Numbered from the stretch's first letter, positions 12,311-30,289 are shown. The stretch is 64,000 nucleotides of DNA from Daedaleopsis sinensis (GCA_033807695.1 CM066309.1:2046001-2110000); one strand, 5' to 3'. Translations and numbers: made by a program. Notes: a model not told the origin generated them from the sequence alone.

Positions 12311-13120
12311 ATGGCAGCCCTCGCTGTAGCCGTTGTCGATCTCGTGATGTCGTTCGCTCAGCTCGAGCAGAAACGTTCCGGAGTACGTCGCAGTGCGCCG
12401 TGCGCCGCGCGCCTCGCACACAGCCCAGCTGCTGCCAGTATCCAGGTTGTTGACCCCCCCTCCGTACCGTTCGCAGGTCATGGAGCAGCCTCTGCCCGAC
12501 GTCCCGCCACTGGTCGCACTCCTGGGCCACTGGCTGCAGCCGACGATCAAGAACGGGGCGCAGTTCAAGATCACGTACCTCGCGAGCCACTTCCACTCCG
12601 GGGAGTACCACAAGAAGCCGGGCGACATCGCGCCGTTCGAGCAGATGACGTTCTCGTGCATCCAGAACAGGAAGATCTTCCGGTCATGGACGAGACGTCG
12701 ATCGCGTTTGCGGACGAGACCTACCGCCGCCGCGCGCAGGCGCTCACGGGGCTCAACGAGCCCGCCCGCTGCACGGCGTCGCGGGCGGGACGCAGTTCCG
12801 CGTCGGCTTCGACGACGCCCATTACATGAACTTCGCCGTCGTGCGTATGCGTATTCGCGTCTTTCTGCGGCTGGTAGACCCGTAGCGGCTGACTAGGCTG
12901 TTCTGTTCGGCGTGCCTGTTCTCTGGCGGACAGGGCTAGTGCGGTGGAGGGAGGGCCGTATGATGCCTACGAGCAGGCGACCGACAAGGCGACCACTCTC
13001 ACCTCGAAGAACACGTACGAGGCAAAAGACAAGGACGGGATCAGCCTCACATTCAGGATTCAGGTCACGGTGCAGCCGGGATGGAGGCCTGTGTTCGTCG
13101 TGAAGCAGATGCCGGCTTAG
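12311..13120 (+). CDS. Unrecognised small fungal protein, possibly frameshifted
   Basis: I do not recognise the family with confidence. Exon 1 (12311-12382) reads MAALAVAVVDLVMSFAQLEQ. It joins in frame at 12477 to VMEQPLPDVPPLVALLGHWL, then FKITYLASHFHSGEYHKKPG and FEQMTFSCIQNRKIF. A third block, LHGVAGGTQFRVGFDDAHYM (from 12769), is in another frame. It can be connected only through an unusually short 43-nt intron (GTCGAT...GCGCAG) or by assuming a frameshift near 12675. The last exon (about 12935-13120) reads VEGGPYDAYEQATDKATTL ... GISLTFRIQVTVQPGWRPVF ... KQMPA-stop. The first segment is hydrophobic but is not a clear signal peptide. The layout (short, single domain, strong TATA) recalls small, highly expressed basidiomycete proteins. 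The compact beta-rich look is loosely reminiscent of aegerolysin-like folds, but I see no diagnostic motif and do not assign it. Confidence 0.55.
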
Positions 13121-13601
13121 GACGTAGGACGTACACATGTGCGTGTTTGTACGAATTATACGCCGCTCCATCTGACGGTCACCCGCGAGATTGGCAACAA
13201 GTTCTGCGTTCATATCCTGTATACATGCACGCAACTCGTCCGCCGTAGCACTTCTCTACACAACACATGGACTCTGTCGTGCGGCAGCACATCACCCGCT
13301 CTTTCACAACCTCAACATGCGCTCGGGAGGTCACACAACTTACTAAGCGCAATCTTCAATAACCCTCTACCACTTCTTCGAACTCTTTGAGTGATTACTT
13401 TAGAGAAACCCTCATAGTTAGCTGCGTTCTACCCTTTGGGTGGAACGCCGGGCGCCCTCTCTCTGATACTATGATGTCGAGGTCTCGTGTGTATTCAAGA
13501 ACGATTACTGGTGTTGGTTCGTCGAGAGGAGTGCAGCATCAAATACAACGAACCCAGTAATATAACGCGTAACGGTAGCCAACCCCCAAGCTCCTAGCAG
13601 C
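13121..13601. other. Intergenic region between convergent genes
   Basis: Two genes end into this 480-bp stretch. I see nothing beyond 3' flanks. Confidence 0.6.
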
Positions 13602-14234
13602 TCACGCGCCGGAAACCTTCACGAGCAGGTCTCCATTGCCACCCGCGGCTTGGTATCCTGCAGGAAGCCCATCAATCTCCGAGTCCACGTCTGGCCGAAC
13701 AGCCACTCCAGCAGCGCAAATCACAAAGCAAACACGCACCCGCGATGTTGCAGTCGTTGCCCGGGCACGCGGGGCAGTTGTCGAGCACCCACTTGACCCC
13801 CGTCGCGACGTCGCGGCAGTACGAGGACGCGGTGTCCGAGTCCCCAACGGCGAAGCCCTTGACGATCGTGCGCCCCGAGTGGCACATGACCGTGCCCCCG
13901 CGGACCACGGTGCACGCCTTCGTGCCGAGGCTGACGAGGTAGTTGTTGCAGTCGACCGCGCCGCCGACGTTGCCTGGGGTCGCCTCGGAGGCCGGGTAGC
14001 AGCGCCCGTCGAGGCGCTTGGCGAGCTGGTCGCGGGAGGGGATGAACTCCTCGGTCTGCGTGCGTGCGTGCGTGCGTGTATGCGTGTGTTAGTTTAGTGG
14101 GGGGCTCGGCGGCGAAGGTTGGGGGAGGGGGGACGTACGAGGTTGGCTGCGGTGGGCAGCGTGATTGCGTGCGCGACTTGGAGCGCGGAGAGCACGAGGG
14201 CGAGGAAGGTGGTGTAGGAGGCGACTTGGACCAT
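13602..14234 (-). CDS. Secreted cysteine-rich small protein with Kex2-like processing site
   Basis: Exon 1 starts at 14234 with a classic signal peptide (MVQVASYTTFLALVLSALQV then AHA). An intron with a GTGC microsatellite follows. Exon 2 begins TEEFIPSRDQLAKR; the Lys-Arg about 13 residues into it looks like a Kex2 propeptide site. The mature part carries eight cysteines (RC, DC, AC, MC, YC, NC, AC, DC), including a CPAC pair. A second intron (GTGCGT...CTGCAG) joins NIAG to YQAAGGNGDLLVKVSGA-stop. The predicted precursor is about 150 residues and the mature protein about 110, probably disulfide-stabilised and extracellular. The spacing faintly recalls KP4-like secreted proteins (a CxxC followed by a GNGDL-type strand), but I cannot confirm a family. 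A TATA box lies upstream. Candidate roles (effector, antimicrobial, surface protein) are inference only. Confidence 0.8.
14058..14093. repeat. GTGC/GTGT microsatellite in an intron
   Basis: A run of about five GTGC units followed by degenerate GTGT lies inside the first intron of the secreted protein gene. Confidence 0.8.
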
Positions 14235-14360
14235 CTTGAAGTGACTTGGTGCACGAGAGGGAGGAGGAGTAAGAGATCTAGAGGAGGACTCGGAGTGCAG
14301 GCTGAGACACTTGAAGAAAGGCTTGCGTTGGCCGGTGTCGATCCAGCGAGTGTCGATGCG

Positions 14361-14369
14361 CCTTATATA
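14361..14369 (-). promoter_or_regulatory. TATA box of the secreted cysteine-rich protein
   Basis: Read on the minus strand this is TATATAAGG, about 127 bp before the ATG at 14234. A short run of GCTA units lies just upstream. Confidence 0.55.
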
Positions 14370-14374
14370 CTAGC

Positions 14375-17300
14375 TAGCTAGCTGGACTCCAGCTGCGCTG
14401 CTCACCCCCGCCGTCGATCGGAGCGGCCACTGTGCACGCGTCCGCGGTCAATGCTTGAACGAGCATCCCGCCGGGCTCATCCACTGGGTGACTAAGTTCT
14501 AGTTAACCTCCGGGTCAGTGGATCTACGGCCGACGCAGCGATCACAGCCATACTCACCTCCATCTCCAAATTTTCGAGTGTCTGTGCGCCGGGCAACGGT
14601 CCCAGACGGCGGAACTGATGTTAGGGCCGACCGGAAGTGGATGGCCGTCGGGCCTTCGCGCTCGTTCCGCCCGGTAGAGTCAGCGACGTTGTGGTTGAAG
14701 CGAGCGCTGCAGTTCAATAAACGCGGGGGGGAGGCGACGTGCCGCGAGTGCCGCGAGTGTGCCGCAAGCCCGGCGTGCGCTTGAGCATGACTTCACCACT
14801 CTAATCCCGAGAGTGCACCGGAGAGCATTGATGAGTACTTACTTTGCGAGGGTACTAGCTGACCTGTACAATAAGTGGAGGTTTGTGACGAGCGTCGGGA
14901 GTGTATACCCGCCCAAGCTGGCTTGCACGGCATGGAACGATAACGTAGCGTCTAGCATTTCTAAGTCCTTCCGGAGCTTGTGGCGACTCGGAGGGACTAT
15001 GACAGTGAAAAGCGCAGACGAAAGAACATTTCTGGTGGCAGCTTGCCCGACCTTTGTACCTGCGATGCTCGTAAGTCGTATCTTTACCAAGTATGGTCCT
15101 GAAAGTACTTACTTGACTGAACATGACCGCGTCGGAAGACATCGACCGATTCCGCCCACTGCGCTATCACTTGATAGGATGTGTGCGAGCGATGTCGACG
15201 CCAAAGGGGCGCGTGGTCGGGCTCTTGGAGTCCCAACCACCCACGCGTCGCCGCCGCCACGAGGATCCGCGCCCAACGAGGCCTGAACAGGCTAGCAGGA
15301 CTATGCCAGTGTCGCGCGTCATACCCTGGTCAGGCTACGACGCGTGGCGAACGGCACCTCACGAGCTCACAAGCGGCTCCGGTCAGCGCTGCCTCTAGTA
15401 CTAGTAGTAGCGTTTCACGAGCACCTCCGACATGCGATCACGATCGAGACGTAGAAGTCGAGCACTCACCGACATGGGAACCGCCACGCGAGTGCTCATA
15501 CGCACATGCCACAACGGCAATCCACCTCCGATCGCGAACCGCCTCCGACCGCCGCGCGTATGGCGGCCGGACCTTCGTCGCCACAGTCGACCCAAGCCAG
15601 CACGTCGGGTACCTGCCGTAGATGAGTACTAGTGTCGAATATCGAATAGCGGCGAAGTTGCCCGTTTGGTGATCTGGAGAAACAACATGCCCGGAAGTTC
15701 AGACGTCCATGATCAGCTCCCGACGCACGTAGTACGCGTACGACCAGAGGACTCGTCGAAACTTCCCGGGGCCGCTGACGTCAAGAACCTGCAAACAGCA
15801 AACAGAGCGCGAGGGATGCGTAAGTAAATGGGTAAGCTCAGCCGCCGCGCCGCGTGCTGCGTCAGAAGCCGATAAGTACTTCAAGTTAGTGCTCCCCGCT
15901 CCCCGCTCCCCGCTCCCCGTGTGCTGGGAAGCAGATGCAAAGGCCCCGCGAGATGCGCCGCGTGAACTTCGAAGCCTTCGCGATGTGCTTCATCTCCGTG
16001 CCGGTCCGTGCTCAAGTCAGCGGGCCTGCCCACTCAGGCTGGCATGATGCGCCGTGTGTTGGAGAATGCGCGTTCTGTTCTGTGCTGGAAGAGAACGCAG
16101 AGGCTGCAGGACGTAGGCCGGGTCCCACGAGTCGAAAGCATCCGGGTCCGCGGCGAGAACAGTTGAAGCTGGCCGTTCGCCCGTTGTGCACTGCGACTGC
16201 TACGACCGCGACCGCGACCGCGACAGCATGGGCGTGGACAGCGCGTGCTGACCGTATACGCATGCTGGAACCTGGAACCCCAGGCCTGAAGCTTGAAACT
16301 TGAAGCCTTGAGGATGATGGACTCGGGTCCGCTGACTTCTAAGGTCCAAGCCGATGATGTCTGCACTAGAGGCATCGAGGGACACTTCCAGATTCCAGCT
16401 CCCAGCTTCAAAGTTTTGAGTTTGCTTCACTGTCAGGGCCCCCAGGCTCCGTGAGCGTCGGCCCAGCGCGTTCCGTGGACACGCGACAGGCCCCGCATCA
16501 CGCATCGACGTCTGGCCGAAAGATGCGCCATCCCGGGACAGTTCGCTGCGAGAGACTGGAAGCTGGAAGGCGAAGGAGAGTTGGATAGATAGGACACGGA
16601 CGTGAACGCGAACGTCCGATGCACGCTTCGCCGCCTTCCCTGTCTCGCGCCAACTCTATCCCAAACGGCAAAGCCGACCGTGCACGGTGCACGGTGCAGA
16701 GCCCGCCCGCGCGAGAGGCTAGAGCTGGAACTTGGGCGGCACCGCGCCGTGGCTGCTGCCAGTGCTAGGCGCGATTTCGTATGAACGCTGCCATGAACGC
16801 GCGCGTCCGGGCCGAGCTTGCACCAGGCCCTGTGCCGAGCGGTACCGTCTGCAGGCTGCAGCATCGATTGTTACAGTTGAGCGGACGGCTCGGAGGCTCG
16901 GAGGTTGTCTGGCGCGCACGTACGCGGAGCTAGTCGCAAGTGTCGCCGATCAGGATCCGGAACGCCAGCGGGGACGAGGCACGTACGGAAGACGCTGCGG
17001 CTAAGTATGTTCTTACTTCCGAAAAGACGGCGCACTCCGGAGTCAGGATCCAGGCAGGGCTGGTCGACGGTCCCTGGTCCACGCCCGTCCGCACTTCGCA
17101 TTGAAGGAGCGCGAAGCTCTAGAGCCTGCTCATACTTGTCAGTGTCAGCGTATCCAAGCTTCGCGGTCGTGACGCTGCGACGGAAGCTTCAAGCGCGTGC
17201 TGCTGTCCTTTACTTACGTCTACTGGCGGCCAGTAAGCGTCGGGAATACGTGATCTTTAGAACCTACTAAGCTCCAAAGCACCATCATGTTAGACCTTGC

Positions 17301-18470
17301 GCTTTAGAGTATGATGCGTGTGCATGATGCATGAAGGGTGGAAATGGCGGCCGCGGGGCGCGTTTGTGGCGACGCCCATGACCGGAAGCTTAGCAATAGA
17401 GGTGCATCCGCCGTCTGCGCCGATTAGTGCACCGACAAGTCGCAAACATGTTTCAAGCCGTCACCAGCCCCGTCCCTCGCAGAGTAAGTCACCGTGGGCT
17501 AACACCATACTTTTCAGGGCCAGAGGGACGAGTCTCGAGATGAGACGAGTGCTCGTCTGAACACTCCGTCGACGATGCAGCGTCGATCCTGCATGCCAGG
17601 GGCAGCACGCGATCGCGCGCGACAGTCGACGGTGGGGCGGCTCAGCGCAGGCTCAGCGCTGCCAGAGGGACGGAAAATGAGCGAGAATCACGCACCGGCC
17701 GGGCTGTTGGCGACGCAGAGGGGCGTTGCGTGCAACAGCAACCTGGCTACTTGCGAGTCTCTGCACGAACTGCGCACGTACGTGACAAGTAAGTAGGTCT
17801 GTGGTGGTTCCATGCCTGAGGCCTGGACGTCGGACACCGAGTTGCTGTATTCTCGCGAGAGAGCTGGTCAGCTGCACTGAGAGAGCGCGGTGGGCGAGTT
17901 GTGTGACACTTGTGTCGGGCAGCGGACGACTCGGACGGGAAGCGGTGACCGGTCACGCCGCGCCGACGGCGAATCTGGGCGAAGACGGGAAGGTCGTGTA
18001 AGTGTAAGTAAGTGCAAGTGTAGGTACGGCTGGACATCCGCGCCGCGATCGTCGTCGAGCTTGTTGCCATAGCGAGCGCTCGAGGCGTCCGAACGTCCTG
18101 GGCCTCTTCGCAGGGCGGGATGCGCGCGCCACAGGCGGACGGAGGGCCGGTCACTGGTCCTGGAGGCGCATGTATGGATGTGTGTGCACACTCGTCCGCA
18201 ATCGAAGATGGATCCAGATGACGTCGGGTACGCATTCGCTATAGCAGACATGCGTATACAAGCATGGTACTGCAGTCTACGCGTACGACCCGTCTATACG
18301 TCCGTGCATCTCGTATGCCCATCGCTGGACGCAGCCCCGGTTAGTGGCGACTCAAATTCGGCGCAAAAGGGCACGGCGTTTACCTCCGCTCCTCGCTCCG
18401 AGAGCTGATCCGCACTCGCCCTCTCTGTCAGTGCTTGGATGCCAGCAGTGGCAGCTCCAACAGCGGCGCG
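14375..18470. other. About 4 kb without a recognisable gene
   Basis: There are several open frames (for example 175 codons at 14759-15286), but none shows a conserved motif or a believable exon chain. The stretch contains short tandem repeats (see 15891-15918), a GACCGC run near 16206-16225, a repeated GAAGCTTGAAACTTGAAGC-like patch near 16290 and repeated GTAAGTG near 17998-18020. It may be transposon-decayed or plain intergenic DNA. Confidence 0.45.
15891..15918. repeat. GCTCCCC tandem repeat, four units
   Basis: Four perfect 7-bp units lie side by side. No gene is recognised nearby. Confidence 0.9.
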
Positions 18471-18476
18471 CTCGGC

Positions 18477-19598
18477 TCATGCGATCCTGGACGCGGACGC
18501 CAGCGCGAGCTGCGCGTCCTTCTCGAGCCCCATCCGCCCGCGCCAGAACGGAGGGCAGAGCGGCGGGAGCGGGTCGGCGCGCGCCCGCCAGTCCGTGTCC
18601 CGGTGCAGCGCATGCCGCGCCAGCAGCTCGTCCAGGATCCGCGGGACGTCCGCCTCCTGCACCCTGCCCAGCCTGCAATTTAATGGCATAGCGTGAGCCT
18701 CAGTGCACCGCGCACGCATGCATGTACTACGCACCAGTCGCCGTACGGGTACACGAGGACGTTGGCGGCGAATCTGCACTCGCGTCAGTCGGGCCTACGT
18801 GCGCGGACCGTATCTGACGTACTTGTGGCCCCCGACGTGCGCGGCGTCGCCCACGAAGACCGCGTCCGCGAGCCCGCGCCGCGCGACCTGCGCACGCAGC
18901 GCGCGCGCGACGTCCCCCCCGGCCTGCCCGCACCTGCAGTCGCGCGAGCCGTGCGTGCACACGTACAGGAGCAGCCGCCTGTCGTCCACCTGCTGCACGA
19001 GCTCTTCGTTCCGCTGCGCTGAGCTCGACCGCGGACTCAGAGTCAACGGCGACTCGGACTCGGGCGCGCAGAGCGCACGCAGCTCCGCGTCTACCGCGTC
19101 GAGGTTCCCCAGGGAGACCTCGGGAACGTGCAGGCGGCCCAGCGCGGTGGAGAACACGGAGGCGACGTACGCTTCTTGACCTTCGCCCTCGGACTCAGAC
19201 TGGCCTTCTCCCGCGCCGCGCCCCCAGCCCCACGCCCTGCCAGTGCCCTCCTCCCCGAGCCCGGCGTACGCGGGGTGCACGGGCTGCGCTGGGGCCCAGG
19301 AGAAGTTGGCGATCGCGCCCCACGCGCGGGCCTTGAGCGTGAGGGCGCGCCAGAGCGGCGACTTGGAGCGCGCGGGGAAGGCGGGGGCGGAGGGCGGCGC
19401 GTGCGCGTGCAGGAACACGTATGCGCTGTGATGCACGACGGAGCCCGCGAGCGCGTCGCGGCCCAGGGCTGGGGCAGACGACGCGAATGCGCGCTGGCGT
19501 TGGCGTAGACGCGGCAGCGGGGAGGGGTAATAAATGCGTTTGAGACTTGCACTGCGGGCGTCGCGAATCACTGCAGCTGTCTGGGAGCGGGCGAGCAT
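18477..19598 (-). CDS. Apd1/Aim32-type thioredoxin-like [2Fe-2S] protein (sucrase/ferredoxin-like family)
   Basis: Three exons (18823-19598, 18735-18773, 18477-18672) join with correct phase to 336 residues. The N-terminus (MLARSQTAAVIRDARSASLK ... RAFASSAP) is Arg/Ser-rich and poor in acids, consistent with a mitochondrial presequence. The C-terminal thioredoxin-like domain has LLLYVCTHGSRDCRCG, then VFVGDAAHVGGHKF, then AANVLVYPYGDW across two introns. In yeast Apd1 the [2Fe-2S] cluster is held by two Cys and a His-x3-His pair (family knowledge). Here the CTHGSRDCRC region and HVGGH supply matching residues. The middle holds a Glu/Ser/Gly-rich insertion (about residues 130-155). Homologues affect redox or metal handling; the exact reaction is unknown. 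An ATG at 19859 would extend the frame by 87 Arg/Pro-rich residues and is less likely. The gene is divergent from the P450. Confidence 0.85.
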
Positions 19599-20395
19599 CG
19601 CACTGCGCAAGGGATGTGTAGTCAAAGTCAGGGCCGTGCGGGGTCGTCGTGGGGGTCGTCGTGGTCGAGGGCCAGCTTGCTTTTGAGCTCGCCGTCGCGG
19701 ACGACGGCGGCTGGTGCTGACCCATGCTGACGAGGCAGGGCGGCAGAACGAGCGGGAGCCCCGAGGCGCCGAGCACAGACGCGGTGGCCCGCCTCGTGGT
19801 CGGCGACGGCAAAGGGCGGACGGGGTTCGATCAGAAGGCGGAGGGAGAGAGGCGCCCAATCTGCCCGATATGGGAGAGAAGGAACGGGCGAATGGGGGGT
19901 GCGTTCTGCGCGCTCGGGCGCCATCCTATATCCATCCTTCCCTTGTCCCTCATCTGGCTCGCCCCCGCCGCCGCCGCCCGTTGCCAGCGACGACGAGCAC
20001 GCCCCCAGACCCGGTGGCGAGCGAGGCTGCTGCGATGCCCGCGGCGCTGCGACGTGCGGCGCGCGTGCGTCGGCAGTCATCAGGCTGGGCGACGCGGCAG
20101 ACGCGGGCGCAGAGAGTGCGAAAAAGCAGGGGTCGCGCATCTCGCCACGGACTGGGACTCCCATCGGCTACAGCGCCGCGGAGGAGGAATCCAGATCGCA
20201 TCAGCCCAACGCGGGCCCTCCGCACACGCACCCGTGCCTTCGCCAAATAGAGTTTTGTCAGAGCGGGCTCGCGCTGCATATATGCACCCTCCTCGCCCTC
20301 CCCGCTTCTCATATCTTCCCCTCTTCTCCCCCTCCCACCCACACCCTTCTCGCTTTCTGGGCGCGCGCGCCGTGGATCCGTGACTGCTCTCCGGA
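19599..20395. other. Divergent promoter region of the Apd1-like and P450 genes
   Basis: About 800 bp, GC-rich, with long chance open frames on both strands. A CATATATGC element at 20278-20286 lies about 110 bp before the P450 ATG and could serve as a TATA box. Confidence 0.5.
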
Positions 20396-22643
20396 ATGTC
20401 TGCCATAGTTTGGGGTGCCCTCATCCTCGCCCTCGCCTTCGTCTGGCTCGGCCAGCAACAGAAGACGAAGCGGCTCGCCCTCCCCCCAGGTCCCAAGGCT
20501 CTGCCCGTCATCGGCAACCTGCGCGACATGACCCTCACTGGGCTATGGTTCGAGGCCCGCAAATGGGCTAAACAGTATGGTCAGTGTCGTGCCCTCCCCG
20601 ATCCCGTGTCACGTCCGTGTCATCATCTAACGCTACTCCAGGCGAGCTCGTCTACTTGAACGTTTTCGGCCAGGGCCTGCTGTTTGTAAATAGCTACGAA
20701 GCCGCAGTTGACCTGCTCGAAAAGCGCGGCGCAATCTATTCGGACAAGCCCAAGATGATCATGGCAGGCGAACTGTGAGTGTCGCGATCTCTGCGCCGCA
20801 AGAATGCACGCTCATTCCTGTTCACCTTTAGTTGCGGATGCGAAAACATGGTGCGCCACCACGTCACCTCGCACTGACGTCGCGCATGCACACTCATTCT
20901 CCCCGTACTTCAACCTCTAGATTGGCCTCACACCCTACGGTGACAGGCTCCGCAGGCAGCGCAAGCTCATGCTCCAGGCTCTTGGTGCCAACCGAATCGA
21001 CGCCTACCACCCTCTTTTGGAAATCCAAACCCACAACCTCCTCCAAGGCATCCTCAACACCCCCGATGACTCTCTGAGCATCATCCGGCGGTGCGTGGCG
21101 TTCGCACGACAGTCACTTTGCCGTCCACCTAATCTTGCGCGCCTCCCTTTAGGTACACCGGCGGCCTCACCCTCCTCATCGTGTACGGCTACCGCGTCAT
21201 CTCGAACACGGACCGCCTTCTCGAGATGGCGGACGAGAGCCTCGAGCTTCTCTCGAACCACATCGCCGCTGCCGGCAAGGTCTGGATCGTCGATCTCTTC
21301 CCACCACGTACGTCCCCGCGCCCCCCTCTCCCCGTCGCCTGCCGTAAACCCCCGCTGACCGCCTGAGCCGCGCGCGTTGCCCCCTCCGTCGCCGTCGCCA
21401 CGCGCCTTGCCCTGCAGTCAAGCACATCCCCGCGTGGTTCCCTGGGGCGCAGTTCAAGCGCAACGCCGCGCTGTGGAAGGGCAAGATGGAAGCGCTTGTC
21501 AACGAGCCGTACGAGTACACGAAAGAGCAGATGGTGCGCCCCGCCCGCTGCGTCTGGAGCCTGTCGCGGCCACATGCTGATGCCGCGTCCGTGTGTTCTT
21601 GTTCTGCAGCGCAACGGCAGCGCGGTTCCGTGCTACGTCTCGATGCTCCTCGACGACGCGGCGCTTGAGACGAAGGACCAGTCCGTCGACGACCAGCGCG
21701 ACTTCGACATCCGGTGGACGGCGAACTCGCTCTATGCCGGTGAGCGCGGCTTCCATGGCGCCTTAGCCTACGTGCTGTCCTCGTGCTGACTCTCCTTCTC
21801 GGCGCGCTCCAGCGAGCTTCGACACCGTAAGTCCTCGGGCGAAGCGTCGTTGACGTGTGCACGGACGCTAGACTGACACGTTTGGCTGCCGAACAGACCA
21901 TCTCGGCCATCTCGCACTTCATCCTCGCGATGATCCAGCACCCCGAAATCCTCAGGCGCGCGCAGAAGGAAATCGACGCGGTCGTCGGGAGCTCCCGCCT
22001 GCCCACCTTCAGCGACCGCCCGAACCTGCCGTATGTCAACGCGATCGTCAGCGAGGCCCTCCGCGTCTCCTCGCCCGTCCCCCTTGGTACGTCCCTGTCC
22101 CACGTCTGGCCGCGTTCCATACTGAACTCAGCTCGGTGCAGGTCTCCCCCGCCGCATCACGGAGGACAACGTGTACAAGAACATGTTCATCCCCAAGGGC
22201 ACCCTCGTCTTCGGCAACAACTAGTACGTCCCGCCCCTCCCTCACTTCCATTCCACCCGCGTGCTGACCCCGCCCACAGCAACATGGTCCGCGACGAATC
22301 CATCTTCCCGAACCCGGAGGTGTTCGACCCGGAGCGCTACCTCGAGGCCGTCGACGAGGCGACCGCGAAGCGGCGCGACGTGCGCAACTACGTGTTCGGC
22401 TTCGGGCGGCGGCGCTGCCCGGGCTCGTTCATGATCGACGCGTCGCTGTGGATCGCGCTCGCGTCGCTCGCGGCCGCGTTCGACATCACGAAGGCGGTCG
22501 ACGCGCACGGGCGCGAGGTCGAGCCCGAGGTCGTGTACGACAACTCGGTGTTCACGACGCTCAAGCCGTTCACGTTCGACGTGCGCCCGCGCTCGGCGCA
22601 GGCGGTCAAGGTCGTGCGCGAGGCTAAGGGCCTCTCGGACTGA
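20396..22643 (+). CDS. Cytochrome P450 monooxygenase
   Basis: This is a heme-thiolate monooxygenase, anchored to the ER by an N-terminal helix (MSAIVWGALILALAFVWLG) and followed by the LPPGPKALPVIGN hinge. The substrate cannot be told from sequence. Visible landmarks in order: ELCGCENM spliced to IGLTPYGDRLRRQRKLM; the I-helix AASFDTTISAI (the usual Gly is Ser, acid-Thr-Thr kept); EALR for ExxR; FDPERY; and the heme loop FGFGRRRCPG with its Cys ligand (about 22400-22430). Exons include 20396-20579, 20642-20774, a 19-nt exon 20832-20850, 20921-21090, 21153-21307 and a 14-nt micro-exon 21813-21826 that encodes half the I-helix motif. The last exon ends at 22643. All junctions keep phase, so the gene looks intact. 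The style matches the expanded O-methylsterigmatocystin-oxidoreductase-like P450s of basidiomycetes. It is convergent with the ABC transporter. Confidence 0.93.
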
Positions 22644-22664
22644 TCTTCCTCCCTCCCCCCTTTT

Positions 22665-22686
22665 CTGTCTGTCTGTCTGTCTGTCT
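22665..22686. repeat. CTGT microsatellite in the P450 3' region
   Basis: Five to six perfect CTGT units lie about 20 bp after the stop codon, likely within the 3' UTR. Confidence 0.9.
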
Positions 22687-22724
22687 CTTGCTACAGTCCT
22701 GTCTCTTGAATGTAGTACGTACGT

Positions 22725-22753
22725 AGTTAGTTAGTTAGTTAGTTAGTTAGTTG
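22725..22753. repeat. GTTA microsatellite
   Basis: About seven units of GTTA follow the CTGT run after a short spacer. Confidence 0.9.
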
Positions 22754-24203
22754 ATTAGGGTAGCACCCGACTGGCTGGGCTGGGCTGGGCTCAGCGGGGC
22801 CGGCGATTGAGACGGACGCTCTTTACTATACGGCTGTACCTAGAGACGCGCCGCCCGCCCGCCCCCGCCCCCTCCACTCGCCCTGCGCCTTCGCCCTTCG
22901 CCCGACCGCACACACTCCTTCGTTCGCGCACGCGCCGCTTACGCTACTTCCCACTGTTAAATGTTGCAAGGCCGTTCGAGAAGCCCCTCGTATCTTGTAT
23001 AGTAGTTAATCTCTTCTTTCTCCCGCTCCTGCTCCTCTATCCGAGTCAGAGTCCCTTCTACCTCAGCCGATGAGTGCGCACTCACCAAACCGCAATGTCC
23101 GAGTCGTCGTGCACGTACTGCGGTCCGACTGCCTCGCGTTGCCACTGGAGTCGCACCAGGTCCCTTGTTTCGGAGCTCGAGTGCCCTGGCCCCTGTGGCG
23201 GCGCGGCGCGGCGGATCAAGATGCTCCCGCGACGCGAGGCCGATCGGGCACGATGCTCAGCGCTCAGCCGCCGGATATGCCACACGTACTTACATATATA
23301 TATATGGCAGGCGTTGTGTTTGACTTTCTCGTTTTTGATGCGCGTTGCGGCCTCGTGTTGTGCTCTCTGCAGCTGGTGGCTTCTGTTGGTATGGACTACG
23401 CGCATTCGCCGCAGCGACTTTGTATTTCAGGCTCGACGCTCAGGTTCGGGGTAGGTCAGGCTCAGGCTCAGGCTGGGCACCTGCGCGCGACCACGTTACA
23501 GTCGGCCGGGGGTACTAGAAGGTACTACTTACAAGGAGAGACCGGGGGTCACCAGGGGTCACCGGTCACCGTCGGGTGCGAGGGTAAATTATCAGTCGGT
23601 TCGGAAACACTGCAATCTGCCGCTGCGGGTGTCATTTGGGTGTCGTCGTGACAACCCGCAACCCGCATGCATGCAGGAGGGTTTACGGTACTTACCCCCC
23701 CGCCACGAGGCTTCAAATCACTGTCTTGAGAATTTGCAGGGGGCCCTGAGTCGACCACTGGTGACGCGGAAGATGGCAGGCCGACACTTGGGAGTCGGAA
23801 TGCTGCCCTGGCGGGTGGCGGGTGGATGTCATGCGGCGGTTGCCAGTGTGCTTACTTTCGGGGGTGTCCAATATTGATGTGCATTGTGCGTTGCCTACCA
23901 AACGACGGGTACCCGGTCTATGTACTAGAACGAAGAGCAGATGTCCCAGTCCCGCGTACCAGTAGCAAGAGGGGGTCGGGGGAGATGTTTGAGAGGGGGG
24001 CTGTCTGAGAGGGGAGTTGTCTGGAGATGGGTGGGATTGCGAAGGTTAACTTAGCGTGATTAGTGACGACGTATGTGTATGTTATGTGCGTTTAGCAACG
24101 ACTGGCGAGAGTTGGACGGGAACTTGAAGTCTGGGCAAATAAATAGAAATGGATGACGGCCGTGGCTCCGAGTCGGTGTGCGACTATCTATTCGGTTCGG
24201 AGC

Positions 24204-30289
<6,086 letters not shown>

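Larger units (their letters stand above)
22644..24203. other. Intergenic region between convergent P450 and ABC genes
   Basis: Two microsatellites lie just past the P450 stop. A TATATATATAT run lies near 23293-23306. Open frames around 23070-23650 show no conserved motif, and I find no further gene. Confidence 0.5.

Noticed and set aside
14759..15286. 175-codon gene
   Set aside because: No conserved motif, odd composition and no supporting splice structure.
19599..19859. N-terminal extension of the Apd1-like protein from the ATG at 19859
   Set aside because: The added 87 residues are Arg/Pro-rich and low in information; the ATG at 19598 directly starts a good mitochondrial-type presequence.
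23070..23651. 193-codon gene between the P450 and ABC genes
   Set aside because: Several frames are open together; residues look random and no family is recognised.
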